A DNA stretch of 64,000 bases from Takakia lepidozioides. Taxonomy: Eukaryota; Streptophyta; Takakiopsida; Takakiales; Takakiaceae. Below, piece after piece: positions 1 to 13,844 of this stretch (position 1 is its first letter; each line of letters starts with the position of its first letter). Under the pieces are notes generated by a model, which was not told the origin of the DNA, made no database searches, and was given only the letters and a program-made list of their open reading frames with translations. The stretch lies in NCBI GenBank assembly GCA_030704615.1, contig CM060731.1, positions 30,196,001-30,260,000 of the forward strand, given 5' to 3'. The position numbers and the translations under genes were made by a program.

Positions 1-40
1 TCAGCGGTCTCTTGCTGCAGCAGCTGAGCTTCTCTCAGTC

Positions 41-1375
<1,335 letters not shown>

Positions 1376-2300
1376 AATGCTGCACTTAGCCACTATGGCA
1401 TTGTATGGCCGTTCTTGTTGACACAAGTTGGTCTGGACAATTTTTTTGAAGAGCATGCAATTGATGCTGTAACAAGTGTTGGAATTGAAGTGACTTTGTT
1501 GTGTGGTCAACATCACATCTGTCAAAATAGGAGGCTGTTCTGCACTTCTCTGCTGCAGTTTTTTGCTTCATTCAGATGTCAATAAGAACCTCCATGAAAA
1601 AGGCTGAGAGTATGAAATCAGAGGTCTTGATTCTAAGTTTACTACCACGCATCTCTTCCCTTTGGTATAAAGTAAGTGAGGTTCACCAATGGTGCTCTTG
1701 CTTGTCCAACAGAAGAATGACAGACTAGGGGTGCTACTAGAGGTTAACCCAGTGCAGAAAGCAATGCATGTCAAACATTAACGTACAATGCTTTGATATT
1801 CATAAGTACTATCACAGGTAGAGGAATGATGTGAAGTCAGTGGACTTGAGGGGTGAGACCAGCTTGTAGACAATTGCAGGCTAGTATGCACGCGGCATCC
1901 AGCTGTTTGTGGTATGATGCAATAGAGTTTCGTACCTGGAATGCCTCACACAACTTAACCTTGCGTGGCTACCTTGCCTCCTAGGCTCTTGGCCTTCACT
2001 GGTATATGTCATAAGGGTGTCCACTTTCCAATCGGAAGACAGTAACCCTTTGGGGTCACTGGGTGATACCATTACGTTTGCTTCAGTGGAGTCAAAAGAA
2101 AAATATTGGGTGTAGAATCATCCAATTCTTCAAGAAATCAGTCTACTCTGGTCTAAAACATTTATCCAGTGTTAGAGGTTGCAATCTTATAGCTTGAGCC
2201 TTGGCCAAGATTTTGTAGGTAAAGTTGAGTAGTGGACTCAATTGGCATGTAGTAGATGACAATGTCATGTCACCCTTCTTATTATGAGTGAGAGTAATCC

Positions 2301-2405
2301 TTTTTTTTTTTTTTTTTAAATTTAACGGAACAGGGGACAGAGGCCCTGAAAATATATTAGAAGAAATGGAAAAAATAACCACCCTGAGGCCATGAAGGCT
2401 TCCAG
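2301..2405 (-). repeat. LINE-like 3' tail (poly-A on minus strand)
   Basis: A 17-base T tract is followed on + by GGAACAGGGGACAGAGGCCC and then a block reading GGAAAAAATAACCACC. The same pair of blocks recurs next to T-rich tracts near 60301-60400, and the first block at 27941-27995 and 42450-42475. Read on the minus strand these are 3' ends terminating in poly-A, as expected for non-LTR retroelements. Confidence 0.6.
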
Positions 2406-2893
2406 CATCCCCGGGACCAAAAATCCATGAGCTAAAGAGAGAGTTCTATCAATGTGAACAGAGAGTGTAGAATTAGTAACCAGAGAAGGTGTTGTATCTT
2501 GCAGTATGTTTTACGCAACACTAAAAGCAAGAGGCTGAAAAGCTGAGATGCCTTGGGATGCAGAGTTGAGAGAGTAGTGACCAGAAGGGGAAATGTAACC
2601 AAGTCCTGCAATGGCTATCTATGAGATGCTGGTGCTCTGAAACTTATGCCCTAAAACTCTGAAACTTAAGCTGTGCTTTGGATTTAGAGTCCCTTGCACG
2701 TTTGTGGCCCAGCCGGAGATTTCTCATTGGTGGGGGAATTAGTCTTTCCATTGCACTGCAGCGGAAACACGGGTGTCGAGGAGGCCATTCTTGCCATATG
2801 CATCTGTGGGATGTTGAATGCACTGGTTTACTGCTATTAGAAAAGTGCTTATAATTACAGGACGCGGACTCTTACTGAAATGTGAGAGTTATT

Positions 2894-2928
2894 ATTGTGA
2901 TTGTGATTGTGATTGTGATTGTGATTGT
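2894..2928. repeat. Hexanucleotide microsatellite (GTGATT)n
   Basis: Five to six consecutive copies of TTGTGA/GTGATT, visible directly. Confidence 0.9.
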
Positions 2929-3718
2929 TTTGCTGTATTATTTAATCTAGCAATGTATAATATGATAACATACCACAATGGCCTAATGAGGGAGAATGTC
3001 AAGCATATTTGAAGGTGGAGTGTCTACCAAACCAACCACTAATGATGAAAGCTCGTGCATAACATGAATGAAACAATGGCGAAAGAAATCGGAATGCAAA
3101 ATTCCACCAAAATTTTATTTCAGATGATTGTTTGGAATAAACATGTATGGTGGATATGGATTTGACAGCATTGCAGTATGACACCAAAAAGAAGTCCTAT
3201 CCCTATGCAACCTAAAAAGCCTTCATCAAAATATCCTATGAAAGAGGTGTACTATTTTGGGGACGATTCACTGTGGAAATAAATAGATCAAGACACTGAG
3301 GATAAATTCACAAGGGAAACAGGAACACATACAAGAGGAAGGATGGGCAAGAAGCCTCTCTCCAAAATTATAGATATTATCACCCAGTAATGCCGCCAAT
3401 GACAAATCAAAAACTAAGTCCTGCACCAAGCCCTCATCGCCCCATTTGACATTAGACTATAGTAAGCTACGCCGACGAACATGATGAGGTATATTGAGTA
3501 TGACATTAATATATTTGATAGTTTTTTGCTTTACTTCAAAATAGATGAGCACAAAGCATAGGGAAGATGAAAGGCGGAGCCTCAGAACATTCATACAAAA
3601 TCCCTTGCCTACATGACCCGTGAAAGCATGGTGAGTGCCACCAGCTATGTTTGCCATGTGACTATCTGATCCTTCAAAGAGAAACACAAAGAAGGTGCGC
3701 AAAAGACATTGTTTGCTC

Positions 3719-3965
3719 AGTGCTGTAGCCTTGTGGCCATCGACCTTATTTCCAATTTTGCGAGGAACAAAATGAAATAGATGTTATATTCTTTGTGAGG
3801 GGCTCACACTAGTAGCTGACTTACCTTAGTAAAAAATAATTAATTCGGGTTGAGATGATCCCTTCACACAACCATCAATTTGTTGTGTGTGAGTTGCCCT
3901 GCAATTATACTCCAAGAGGCTAGAGCTTTAGGCTCAGGGCTCTCAAGATTGCCACCGTAAGTTTA
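3719..3965. repeat. Dispersed ~270-bp repeat, copy 1
   Basis: The copy starts with GTAGCCTTGTGGCCATCGAC, continues with GAGGGGCTCACACTAGTAG and CCCTTCACACAACCATCAA, and ends near GAGCTTTAGGCTCAG. Diverged copies lie at 30640-30785, 33862-34135 and 34605-34862, all inside PDX3 introns. No coding capacity is seen; it may be a SINE or a fragment of a larger element. Confidence 0.65.
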
Positions 3966-4224
3966 AATTTCAGTCGACCGTTGAGTGAGAGAGAGAGAGA
4001 CAAGACTCCTTGTCGATCCTCCAATGTCGCTGTCGCGGTCGCTGGATTGCATAGCCAGAAAGGGTAACAATTCTCACAATTAGAAAACTGGAAAAAAATT
4101 ACAAATTTTCTCGGAATCAAAAAGGTAATTTCTCAGCCACCTCGACCTCCCACAAGCACATGCGTCATGCAGAAATACAACCCCCACTTGAATGTGGCTT
4201 TGATAAACGTCTTGTTCTTCCTTA

Positions 4225-5275
4225 GTCCCACAGGCCACTGGGCACAGCCTGTCACAGCCCGTCATAGCCCCACAGGCCACAGGGCACAGCCCGTCACAGC
4301 TCGCCACAGCCTGTCACAACCCGTCACAGCCCCACAGGCCACTGGGCACAGCTGTCACAGCCCCGCACAGCCCGTCACAGCCCCACAGGCCACTGGGCAC
4401 AGCCTGTCACAGCCCCGCACAGCCCGTCACAGCCCGACAGGCCACTGGGTACAGCCTGTCACAGCCCCTCACAACCCCAAAGGCCTCAGGCACGGCCTGA
4501 CACAGCCCCTCACAGCCCCTCACAGCCCCAAAGGCCTCAGGTACGGTCTGTCACAGCCCCTCACAACCCCAAAGGCCACGGGCACAGCCTGTCACAGCCC
4601 CTCGCAGCCCGTCACAGCCCCACAGGCCTCAGGCACGGCCTGACACAGCCCCTCACAGCCCGTCACAGCCCGTCACAGCCCCAAAGGCCTCAGGCACGGC
4701 CTGTCACAGCCCCTCACAGCCCGTCACAGCCCCAAAGGCCTCAGGCACGACCTATCACAGCCCCTCACAGCCCATCACAGCCCTAAAGGCCACGGGCACA
4801 GCCTATCACAGCCCCAAAAGGCCACGGGCACAGCCCCTCACAGCCCCCAAGGCCACCGGCGTAGCCCGTCACAGGCCCTCACAGCCCGTCACGACCCCGA
4901 AGGCCACCGGCACAGGCCCTCACAGGCCCTCACAGCCCGTCACAGCCCTGAAGGCCACCGGCGCAGCCCCTCACAGCCCCAAAGGCCTCAGGCACGGCCT
5001 GTCACAGCCCCTCACAGCCCGTCACAGCCCCAAAGGCCTCAGGCACGGCCTGTCACAGCCCCTCACAGCCCATCACAACCCCAAAGGCCATGGGCACAGC
5101 CCCTCACAGCCCGTCACAGCCCCACAGGCCACTGGGCACAGCCTGTCACAGCCCCGCACAGCCCGTCACAGCTCGCCACAGCCCCTCACAGCCCCAAAGG
5201 CCTCAGGCACGGCCTGTCACAGCCCCTCACAGCCCATCACAGCCCCAAAAGGCCACCGTCACAGCCCCATCCATG
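4225..5275. repeat. GC-rich tandem satellite, ~1 kb
   Basis: Short degenerate units built from CACAGCCC, GTCACAGCCCC and AGGCCACTGGGCACAGCC (or AGGCCTCAGGCACGGCC) run without interruption for about 1,050 bases. The open frames it produces (HSPTGHWAQPVTA-like) are by-products of repeats lacking stop codons and are not called as genes. Confidence 0.92.
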
Positions 5276-5749
5276 GCCGCTCTGGCAGTTTAGCCATTTC
5301 TCCAAGGGGTTTAGCCACGCCAAGCTAGGGTTTGTGTCTCTTGGACTCTAGGCTTCTTTCCACCGAGCTATGGCGGCTGTGAGGAAATCAGTAAGGTATT
5401 CTTGCTCTTTCGGCTCCCACACACCACCATAGTAGCCCTAAGCCATGAGGTGGTTGCCACAAACCAAGCCTTCTTTCTCACTTAGCCTCCCCAAACACGC
5501 CACTAAACTCAATGGCAAACAACCAAGCCCTGCTGGTTCCCAGCCCTTGTGAGCACTCATTCAAGCACTCTCCTTGGCCATAGCATCTATCTTAAGCCTA
5601 TTCCAGCCCCCTACACCTGCTGCTTCAAGAGTTGCGCTCCCTTCAAGCTTGAAGTTGAAACCCCAACTCACATAGGCCCTACAAGTGCTTTTCTTTCACT
5701 CCAAGTGGAAACCAGCCCTAGACCTTCCATTCTAGCTCTCTAAAGCTTG
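5276..5749. other. No gene seen; CT-rich spacer
   Basis: Sequence between the satellite and the next degenerate repeat array. Short open frames do not resemble any protein I know. Confidence 0.5.
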
Positions 5750-6120
5750 AAAATAATAGCCTCAATGGGCTAAAGGCATGCTCCACACATGCCCCACTCT
5801 CACCATAAGAGAATCAGCTCCTTTGCTTCATTTCTTGCACCCACAAACCTGAAAATACAAGCTTCAGCAGGCTGAAAGCATGCTCCACATGCCCTACATG
5901 GAAACCAGCCCCTTCCTTCCTTTCTTGCACTCCCACACCTGAAAGTGCAAGCCTTCACCAGGCTGATAGCATGCTCCACACATGCATTGCCCTCACATTA
6001 GGGAAGTCAGCCCTTTCCTCTTCCTTGCTTGCCCTCTAAGCTTGAAGATGGAAGTTTCAATGAGCTGAATACATGCTCCACACATGCAACCTCTTCACAC
6101 AAGAGATATCAGCCCCCTAT
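5750..6120. repeat. Degenerate ~100-bp tandem repeats
   Basis: Four diverged units share GCATGCTCCACACATGC (near 5778, 5878, 5969 and 6071), preceded by CTTGAAGAT- or CCTGAAAAT-like and AGGCTGA-like blocks and followed by an ATCAGCCC-like block. Spacing is about 90-105 bases. Similar but weaker blocks continue to about 6500. Confidence 0.65.
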
Positions 6121-7612
6121 CTTGGCTCCTTGGCTCCTTGATGCTCTCTAAGACAAGACTAAGCACTCCACAGCCTTTGCCAAGCTCCTGAAACCCTAAG
6201 GCTTACATTTCCAGCCACAAATACACTTCTCTTGTGATGCAAGAGCTCTTCTTCCAAGCTCTGAAACCCTAGGTGCACATTCCATGGCCTTGCCGCACCT
6301 CTTAGCTCCTGTTCCAGCCCTGCTCTTGCCATGACAAGAGCCCTCTCAATGCTGAAGCTCGAGATTGAAACCCAATCTCACCATACTCCATAAAGTGCAC
6401 TGATTTGCCCCAAGCCAAATCAGCCCCTTCGCTTGGTCTTGCAATCTTTCACACAATGAAAGCTCGCATTCCCAAGTCCAGTTCTCAGCTTTGCCACCAA
6501 AACCACTATAACCTGCTCTTGACTGGTCCTCTTCCCAATCGTGCTTGCTCATGCATGTACACAATCTGAAACCATCAAGGTGCTCTGGAATTATCTGCAG
6601 CATGGTGCTTTCATCTCTGAAGCTGAAGATCGAATGTCAAGGTCTACCACCTCGTAACCCACATCGCCTCCGCTTCTAACAACCAAGAGCTCAATCTCCT
6701 TGCATAACAACTTGGTTTCTCTCATTCTCAAGCAAAAACCACAAGTGCTACAACTAACTCGTATCTGGCACTCACAGATACGAGCTCATCTTTCTCGAGT
6801 GATAAAGAAGAAGAATACAAGCACGAGCTCACAAATCTGAAGCATAAACTCATGCATATATAACCTCATCACTCAAATACAAGTCAAGCCAAGTGCACCC
6901 CACGCCATGGGGAATCCACACTACGGCGCCATAGCTAGGCGCGGTGAGGCTCAACTCAAGAAAGATGAGCCTTCCGCGCTTGCCGTGAAGATAACCACTC
7001 CAGGGCCTAAATCTGCCTTGACCCCTGGATTGACACTTGGGCCAATCCCAAATGTCAATATGTAAAAGCTAGCTATTTCCTAGCTAGTTTCACACTAGTG
7101 GTAAAATAACTTGACATGTTTAGTTTCGCCAAGTTTGTTTCGCAGTGGAAATTTCGTGGAAATTCGGGGAATATGCCTGTGTGCTCGCGTGAGCATGCTC
7201 ACGCGCACCCAACCTCTCTCCGAAAATGGCAGCTGGACCAAGGAGGCACTACTTTCCGCCGCCACATCCTCCGACACCTGATGCAGTTTTGTCCGTTGCC
7301 GTAGCTTTTTTGGGTCAGGTCCTGCCTGTCTTCTCGCATCTTAGCATCATTATCTCCTTTCTTACTTAATGCAGAGACACTCAAGTAATGACGACGTGAC
7401 TGAATGCGATCAAGTTGATCACCTTATGTTGGTTTTCCAATTCTATAGCTGCTGCATGCTTGGCCCACGCAACCATGCAATCGCCATACATGCCCACGTG
7501 TGGGCCTGCCATACAATAGCCACGAGACTACAACGACACCCACTTCCATGGCCAATAGCAATGTGCTCCTCTGAGCAATACCGTAGAGGCCACTCTATTT
7601 CGACGGACCCTT
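6121..7612. other. No gene recognised
   Basis: Mixed sequence with decaying copies of the preceding repeat. No RNA gene, splice-consistent exon or known protein segment was found. Confidence 0.5.
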
Positions 7613-7830
7613 GCCGGAATCATTAAATACATGCAGGTCGCCAGGTCCGGCAGGCTTAATAACAATATTAATTATTTCGTTTAGGCTTCATCCAATTTTT
7701 CAAGACTTCCGCACCCGGGTTGCCGGAATCATTAAATACATGCATGTCGCCATGTCCGGCAGACTTAATGACAATATTAATTATTTCGTTTAGGCTTCAT
7801 CCAATTTTTCAAGAATTTGGCACCCATGGT
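7613..7830. repeat. Tandem duplication, 109-bp period
   Basis: GCCGGAATCATTAAATACAT begins at 7613 and again at 7722. The two units match closely through AATATTAATTATTTCGTTTA and TTTTTCAAGA, with a few substitutions. AT-rich and non-coding. Confidence 0.9.
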
Positions 7831-9490
7831 ACTTTTTCATTAAATTAGGTGGGCCATGTCAAGATTCACTTATAGATAACATTCTCTTTGTGGCAAGTCA
7901 TAATTATGGTTAGCCATAACTCTCTCCCAAGCCATAGTCATGGCTAGCGGTAAATATTTTTAATAAGTCTCAAACTTTGTTTTTATTATTATTTTGTTTT
8001 CCAAACTTGACGATTAAGTGTTACCATATTGTTACCTTTTGTTTTCAAAGTTCATCTTTTTAAGTGCAGATTATTCCCATATTTCGTCTACTCCCATGGC
8101 AGAATTTTAAAATATTCGTTCTCTCTTAAAGTGAATTAATTAAAAACGAAATAGAGCGACCTCTATGGTAGTCACCTTTCTGCCATGCATACTTGGCGCT
8201 CCAAGTTAATGGGGCCCCACCCAATAGCCACGACATTACTCCCTCCTCGACTTTCAGACACCCACTTCCGTGTCGACTGCCCATTGCGATATTTTTTTTC
8301 ATTCGACTTAGGGTACATATTGACTTGACATGCTAAAACAATGGTCGCTCTGCCGGTTTATCTCTTCAACCTTGTTAAATAAGGATTAGCAGTCACTTTG
8401 ATGTCCGCTTTATGTTGAGTCACGCAGTGGGAAATGTTTGAAGGGTGATGACTACAGGTTGTAACCAGCGTCCTTAGAGGGAATAAATTGAAGGCGAAGA
8501 ATATGGGTTACATCCAGCTTCCTCAAGGCATAAAACCATGACACGAAGGCAAAACTCGTCCTAAAACCGGTTATGATATCCTCTTCCAATTCGACAGAAT
8601 AAGCAAGCAAAATCCATTCTGTGGAGACTTGAGACAAATATGCACCTGGCCCTTCCACACTAGGACGAGATTTTGGTGTATTCAGCATTTCTCCTTCAAC
8701 ATTACAACATCCTTACTACAAAGGGCAATTGATTGAACATCCACAACCGAACTCCAAAGAGATTGAGAACATGGAAGAGAACGTACGTAGAATACACGTA
8801 CAATACATAGCTACAAATTTGGTACCGCGGGAGTAACTTATACAGGGAGAATACTGTGACCTCGAGAGGCTGACTATGGCACCCTGCTTTGCTACTGCAC
8901 TCCCGCTAGCAGCCTTATTACGCTGTAGGGATGCTCTCATGTCCCCGCATCTGCACACACGAGATCGAGAGAGAACCAGGGACTGTATGGAGAGGGGAGG
9001 TTTCGAGAGGATTGCATGGGAGGACACATTGTGTGTGTGTGAGAGAGAGAGAGAGTAGACTGGCGAAAGAAGCGTGAAAAAAGAGGCGATGACAACTGTA
9101 GTGGAGGATTAGGGGTTCATTTCAGCAGGTACGGAGGGGCGCGTGGTGCATACATGCAGAAAACAGAATTCTTGCTTAAAGAGACGGTAGCGAGGAGTCA
9201 GGCACGACAACAACGCCGGACACGCCTCACTTAAGAGGAGAGGATAGAAACAAGCAAGTATAAAGACTGCAGAGGAAAGACGCGGAGGAGGGATAGAGTG
9301 GAGGGGAAGCAGTCTGTTGGCAGCTTCTTCGAAGTGTAAGTAGATGCGAGACGTACACATACAGCCTCGAAACACAGAGTCACAAAAAATGTGAGACATT
9401 AGACGGACACACGAACAAAGTCTAGAGACAGAAGATACGGCGGAGAAGAGAGGAGAGAGCAGTCGGTGTGGTATCATAATTCAGAAGGTC
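7831..9490. other. Intergenic; upstream region of the next gene
   Basis: AT-rich to about 8330, then mixed sequence with a GT/GA microsatellite near 9030-9055. Minus-strand frames at 8452-8688 and 9109-9477 do not resemble known proteins. The last few hundred bases probably hold the promoter and leader of the gene starting at 9491. Confidence 0.5.
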
Positions 9491-12005
9491 ATGGTAGAGT
9501 TTAACTGCACAGATCCCCAAGAATGGAGCGCCGCGCTCGCTGCCTACGGCCCCCGCCTCGAGGCATTGGGCAATCCAAAGCTAACTGCGCTGGACACGTT
9601 CTACAGGGTGGATTTCCCAGAGCTGCTGGAAGGGCGGCAACCCGACGCATACATCACACGGGATGAGCTAATGAAGATCATGAACTGGAAGCTGACCCGA
9701 GGCAAATGGAGGTGCTTTCTAATTTTAACGGCGCCTGTTGCACATCTCTGCTTACATTGAGGTGCTTCGATTTCTGGTCTTGGTATTGTATTGCACGTTC
9801 TCTTTCTGACCTCATTTGCTACTGCGTTAAAGAGCGTTAAATCCTGCAATGCAAGAAATTTATAACTCCCACAGGAATCTCAAAGAGATTATGCGCATTG
9901 GAGAGACAGAGAGAGCCATCTGCACTACCCCAGGGTGTCCCAGCAGCAGAAGCGGATTCTTTTTGTACTGCCCAGAGGGAATGCATGAAAGTCTCCATTT
10001 TCGATTTTCCTCTCCTGTTTTCTGCTCCTCTTCTGGATTGTCTGCTTTGCTTGTCTGCTGCTCTAATTCGGTCTTTGAGGTTACGGATAAATCGTGCCCT
10101 CCACTGTGTGGAGAAAATTCCGATTTGTTGAGTGTCATGTTTGTAGTCATCATTCATCTTTACGTGGAACTTCAAATGTACTGAGTGTTTTCCATCGTCA
10201 CATTTCATGAATGGTGCACCTTGAGATCTACTGGTGAACTGGCATTATTCACTTCATGCTTATTGGTGCTGATGTCTGATGCCCGGGTACGATTTGCATG
10301 TGGTCGCACTCATGGTTCTGTGTGTCTCCCTCTCTACTCTCTCGCTTTCTGTCAACTGAGTGCCTTCTTACAGCTTTTGTTCTTGACCTCCTACAGATGG
10401 TATATGCTGAGAAACTGTGCCCTGGACTCTCCTTGGAGCTGGTGCGAAGAGTATATAGTTTACAAAGGTCTTCATTCTGTCTCTTTCACAAGCAACTATC
10501 ATGTGGGATGGCCGTACTAATTAGTGCCAAATGGCAGGTCCCGGCTGCTGAATTTTGTGGCGAATCTTAGCAATGATGATGTGCGGTCAGCGTCACAGCA
10601 AGCTTTTGCAGCGCTGCCTAATCTGAAGGAAGCTGTGGCTCATCTCTCAACGCTGAAGGGGGTGGGACCTGCTACAGCATCAGCTGTGCTTGCAGTGCAT
10701 ATCCCTTCGATTGCACCCTTTATGTCAGATGAGGTGAGTCTATGCCTCCACATTGAGTAGGAAAGTAGGAAATAGGGAGCAGGCCACCTGTATGCCAGTG
10801 TGGTGCCCTGTCCTAGTAATCCAGTATCTGTGAGAAGGGCATCGATTACTATGTAAGGTGGACTTGATTGGGACCTGTGCACAGCACTGACCAACATACA
10901 TGTAAAGAGTGTTACAATGTTCCAGCAGGTCTGATGCTGAAAATGCATCCATTAGCTTCAGTGCTTGTAAGGTCTTAATTGTTCAGTGTTTACTTCTATC
11001 CTGGTGTTGTTGCTACTCTCTATTAAGTAAGCTGTAGGTACAGTCAAGCATAGAAAATGAGTAGACAACAGCCACAAAGAGTGCCAACTGGGTAGAGAGA
11101 GTGGGAGATGCTATGTGACATAACGAACTATCTGTTAAGCAGCCTGTAAGCTAAAACATGAGAAAATGATGGTTGGTTGTTGAAACTCCAGCATTTTTGA
11201 TATAGACCCTCTGACTCCTCATTGCAATTCATGCAGGCTATGGTGGCTGCTCTGGGTGGGGTCAAAGACTACTCAATGAAACAGTACCTTCTCTTTGCTG
11301 AAAAGCTCCAAGTCAAAGCTAAGGTACTCGTCTCACCTAGTCTTGCATAGGCCAGTTACAGTATCATCTGGATTTGTCACACAACCATATGTCTTACTGC
11401 TCGGTGGGATTGCTCGTGCTATGAGATAGCATAAACCAAAACAGGACCAATGAAGGGTGGTACATGTCAAGGGCAGGGTGTGGGAGCACCTTCATAAGGA
11501 TTTTATGCACCCTTCAAATTTTTAAGAGGACTATGAAGCAAAATCTGCAAGCAGAACGCGCTACCCTCTAAATAAACAGGACAGCCACAGATCATCATCC
11601 AGTCATGGGAGGACAAGTTGTCATGAACAGTGCGCATTCCAAAAGCCCTAGTTCTGTATTACCCAAGGAGAGGAAAGTTGGCTATGCCTGGAACTGTTCC
11701 ATCCACTTGTATCCTAGCACACTATATTCAGCTGGCCACCGCCCAGAAGTTAATATTCAAGTTTTTAGTGCTATACATGGTTATCAGTTTACTCATACTC
11801 AACCGAGTTTCTGCAGGAACTCAGAGAGTCAGGAGAACCTGAAATGGAGAACTTCACTGCTTCCGACGTGGAAAGGGCATTGTGGTCTTCAGCAGCTGAG
11901 ACCATGCCCCGCAAGATTCCCAAGAGCAGCAACACTGGCAAATCAAGTGATGCGCCCGTGGACTCATCACTTGCCAGTGGGAAGAAAAGAAAGAAGCGAT
12001 CCTGA
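9491..12005 (+). CDS. Helix-hairpin-helix (endonuclease III-like fold) conserved protein, 4 exons
   Basis: Exons 9491-9711, 10538-10733, 11237-11323 and 11817-12005 join in phase to 230 residues. The start ATG (MVEFNCTDPQEWSAAL) is the first in the exon. The core has YITRDELMKIMNWKLTRGKW (about 54-73), then a helix-hairpin-helix LKGVGPATASAVLAVH (about 111-126) and APFMSDE, and a basic tail SGKKRKKRS that could be a nuclear signal. The layout resembles an uncharacterised plant/eukaryote family related to HhH-GPD DNA glycosylases. I see neither the Fe-S cysteine cluster nor an obvious catalytic Lys/Asp pair, so catalytic DNA repair activity is not supported. A role in DNA binding or nucleotide metabolism is inference. 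An in-intron frame at 10298-10570 is not part of the gene. Confidence 0.85.
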
Positions 12006-12717
12006 ACATTTGGTCTCAGAAATCACTCACAAGTCAATCAACTTCAAGGGTGGAGTTCACATAGTGGGGCTTTATTGCCAGGGACACTCACCGAACAAAT
12101 TTTTGGGGTGGTGACATGACAAGGAAATGGAACATGTTCATCTCTGTTGATAAGAACATTTTGAGGGGAGCTGGATCTATATCGCCTAAGATTTTGAATG
12201 AAAAGGCTTTATTCAGATGTGGTCCCGGAAAAAGTGTGTGGGTATTGACTACTGAGAAAGGAGCCAAACACATTCAGGCATATATTGTGATGAAGTCTCA
12301 CGAACGGCCTACAGTAGAAACACACATGCACCAGCTGAAAAGGGAAGCACAACAAGACACCATGGCAATTTGAAGCTCGTGCAAATGCTGGCATCGAAAA
12401 TTTGCAAGCAACCTTTCATGAGAAAGACGGCTCACCTTGACAGCACTGTCCCATAAGCTCTTTGAGCTTTCCGCGGACGTTATAAAGTACCATTTCATTT
12501 CTACCCAGTCTCTCCCATTTCTGGAGTACAAAGACAAAGGAGTGAAGCACTATTGAATGAAGGACTTACCTCACAGACTTCCAGAGACCCTCTTCCATGA
12601 AGAGCACCTCAAGAGCCACTACTGTGTTATATCAAAATGTTGAAAAAGCAGCTCAGTGATGACCAAGGTGAAGAATTATGGCAGGAAACTGGAGTAGTGT
12701 AACTGTGAGAGAGTAGC
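12006..12717. other. Convergent intergenic region
   Basis: Lies between the stop codons of the HhH gene (+) and the CbbY-like gene (-). It presumably holds both 3' UTRs. No further gene seen. Confidence 0.55.
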
Positions 12718-13644
12718 TCAGGCAGGATGTCGCTCCAACAGCAAACTCCTACAGAAGCCTAAATCGAAGTTTTGTGATGGAGGATCTCCGATACAAGGAA
12801 ACACGGCATCGGCCATGGCGAAGTTCTCGTCCTCTGTGTACCCGCTCTTGGTCACAACGCACACCATGCCCGCAGCTTTGGCAGCTGCCAGGCCGATGCC
12901 ACTGTCCTCTACAACCACACACCTTCCTGCCTGCACGTTGAGAGTAGATGCTGCCAAGTTGTAGATAGCCGGATCGGGCTTCTTGCGGGGTACAATGTCC
13001 CCTGCAAAGATGGCTATGGAGGATGCTCTCTCCTCCCCCAGCAGAACACGAACAATTGCTGACACTGCCTTCTCGTTGGAGGTGCTGCACACGGCCACCT
13101 TGACGCCATCGCTCAATGCTTCATCCACAAGCTTAGAAACTCCGGGACGCAAAGGAAGCGACCCAGACTCTACCAAATCCATGAACAATGCAGTCTTTCT
13201 TTTGTGCAACCCGGCTATGAACTGTGGTCTTTCAACGTCACCTACTCCTGGCCACCCAACCTTATCGAAGTAGTGTGTCATCCGCTCCTTACCTCCTCCA
13301 ATCTTAAGAAGCTCCCCGTATAAATCCACATCCCAGGTTACATCCAAGCCCTTTTCAGCAAATGCTTGGTTGAAGCTGATACGATGGCCATCTCGTTCAG
13401 TATCAACCAGAACGCCATCGCAATCAAAGAGTAGAGCATCCGGCAGCGCTGCAACGACCTTCATCCTCCAGCTGCCTTTCTGCCTCTGGCACGCTGTTCG
13501 CCGCTTGTGGGCTCTTGAGTTTTGTGAATTCCAGAACGGAGCAAGACTAACTCCATAGCTGGAACTTGCCGAGGTGCAGGGAGGAGGAGCCAAACTGGTG
13601 CATGGCCCAGAGGCAGAGAGGGTGATGGCAGCCATTGTCGCCAT
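12718..13644 (-). CDS. CBBY: CbbY-like HAD phosphatase, chloroplast (xylulose-1,5-bisphosphate phosphatase)
   Basis: A single uninterrupted frame of 308 residues from ATG 13644 (MATMAAITLS); two ATGs lie 9 bases apart. The first ~70 residues are Ser/Ala-rich with few acidic residues and a basic patch, as expected for a transit peptide. HAD motif I is LLFDCDGVLVDTE, with both catalytic Asp. The cap region has WDVDLYGELLKIGGGKERMT, motif II is VAVCSTSNEK, motif III lies in KKPDPAIYNLAA and motif IV is VVVEDSGIGLAAAKAAG. The match to plant CbbY (Arabidopsis At3g48420 type) is near full length. That enzyme dephosphorylates the Rubisco inhibitor xylulose-1,5-bisphosphate in the stroma. The gene has no intron, unlike every other intact gene here. 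A retroelement lies immediately upstream in the same orientation. Confidence 0.95.
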   Translation of the reverse strand: MATMAAITLSASGPCTSLAPPPCTSASSSYGVSLAPFWNSQNSRAHKRRTACQRQKGSWRMKVVAALPDALLFDCDGVLVDTERDGHRISFNQAFAEKGLDVTWDVDLYGELLKIGGGKERMTHYFDKVGWPGVGDVERPQFIAGLHKRKTALFMDLVESGSLPLRPGVSKLVDEALSDGVKVAVCSTSNEKAVSAIVRVLLGEERASSIAIFAGDIVPRKKPDPAIYNLAASTLNVQAGRCVVVEDSGIGLAAAKAAGMVCVVTKSGYTEDENFAMADAVFPCIGDPPSQNFDLGFCRSLLLERHPA

Positions 13645-13844
13645 ATCCTCTTCTCTCCCGCTCCTCTCTCCCTTGTTATCTTCCTTCAACACTACTCCAC
13701 AAGTTCATCCATCCACAATGATACCATGCACACCTTACACACAAGATGATGAAACCTGTAAGACTTTATTTACACATGTACAATGGGTGAACGTGCATAT
13801 GATGTGAAGTTCCCAAAAAGGGAGGGGAAAGAACAAGAAACAAG

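Larger units (their letters stand above)
1376..3718. other. Intergenic, no gene recognised
   Basis: No open frame on either strand resembles a known protein or joins by splicing to one. The stretch holds the 3' region of RPS15, one LINE-like tail (2301-2405) and a short hexanucleotide repeat. Confidence 0.6.

Noticed and set aside
4167-5293. Plus-strand frames with HSPTGHWAQPVTA-like repeats
   Set aside because: By-product of the CACAGCCC satellite; no domain, start context or splice support.
9109-9477. 122-codon minus frame upstream of the HhH gene
   Set aside because: Cys/Ser-rich with no recognisable domain, in a purine-rich leader where minus-strand stops are scarce by composition.
10298-10570. 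Open frame in intron 1 of the HhH gene (MVYAEKLCPGLSLELVRRVY)
   Set aside because: Has an acceptor-like CTACAG before it, but direct joining of 9711 to 10538 gives the continuous conserved sequence and correct phase.
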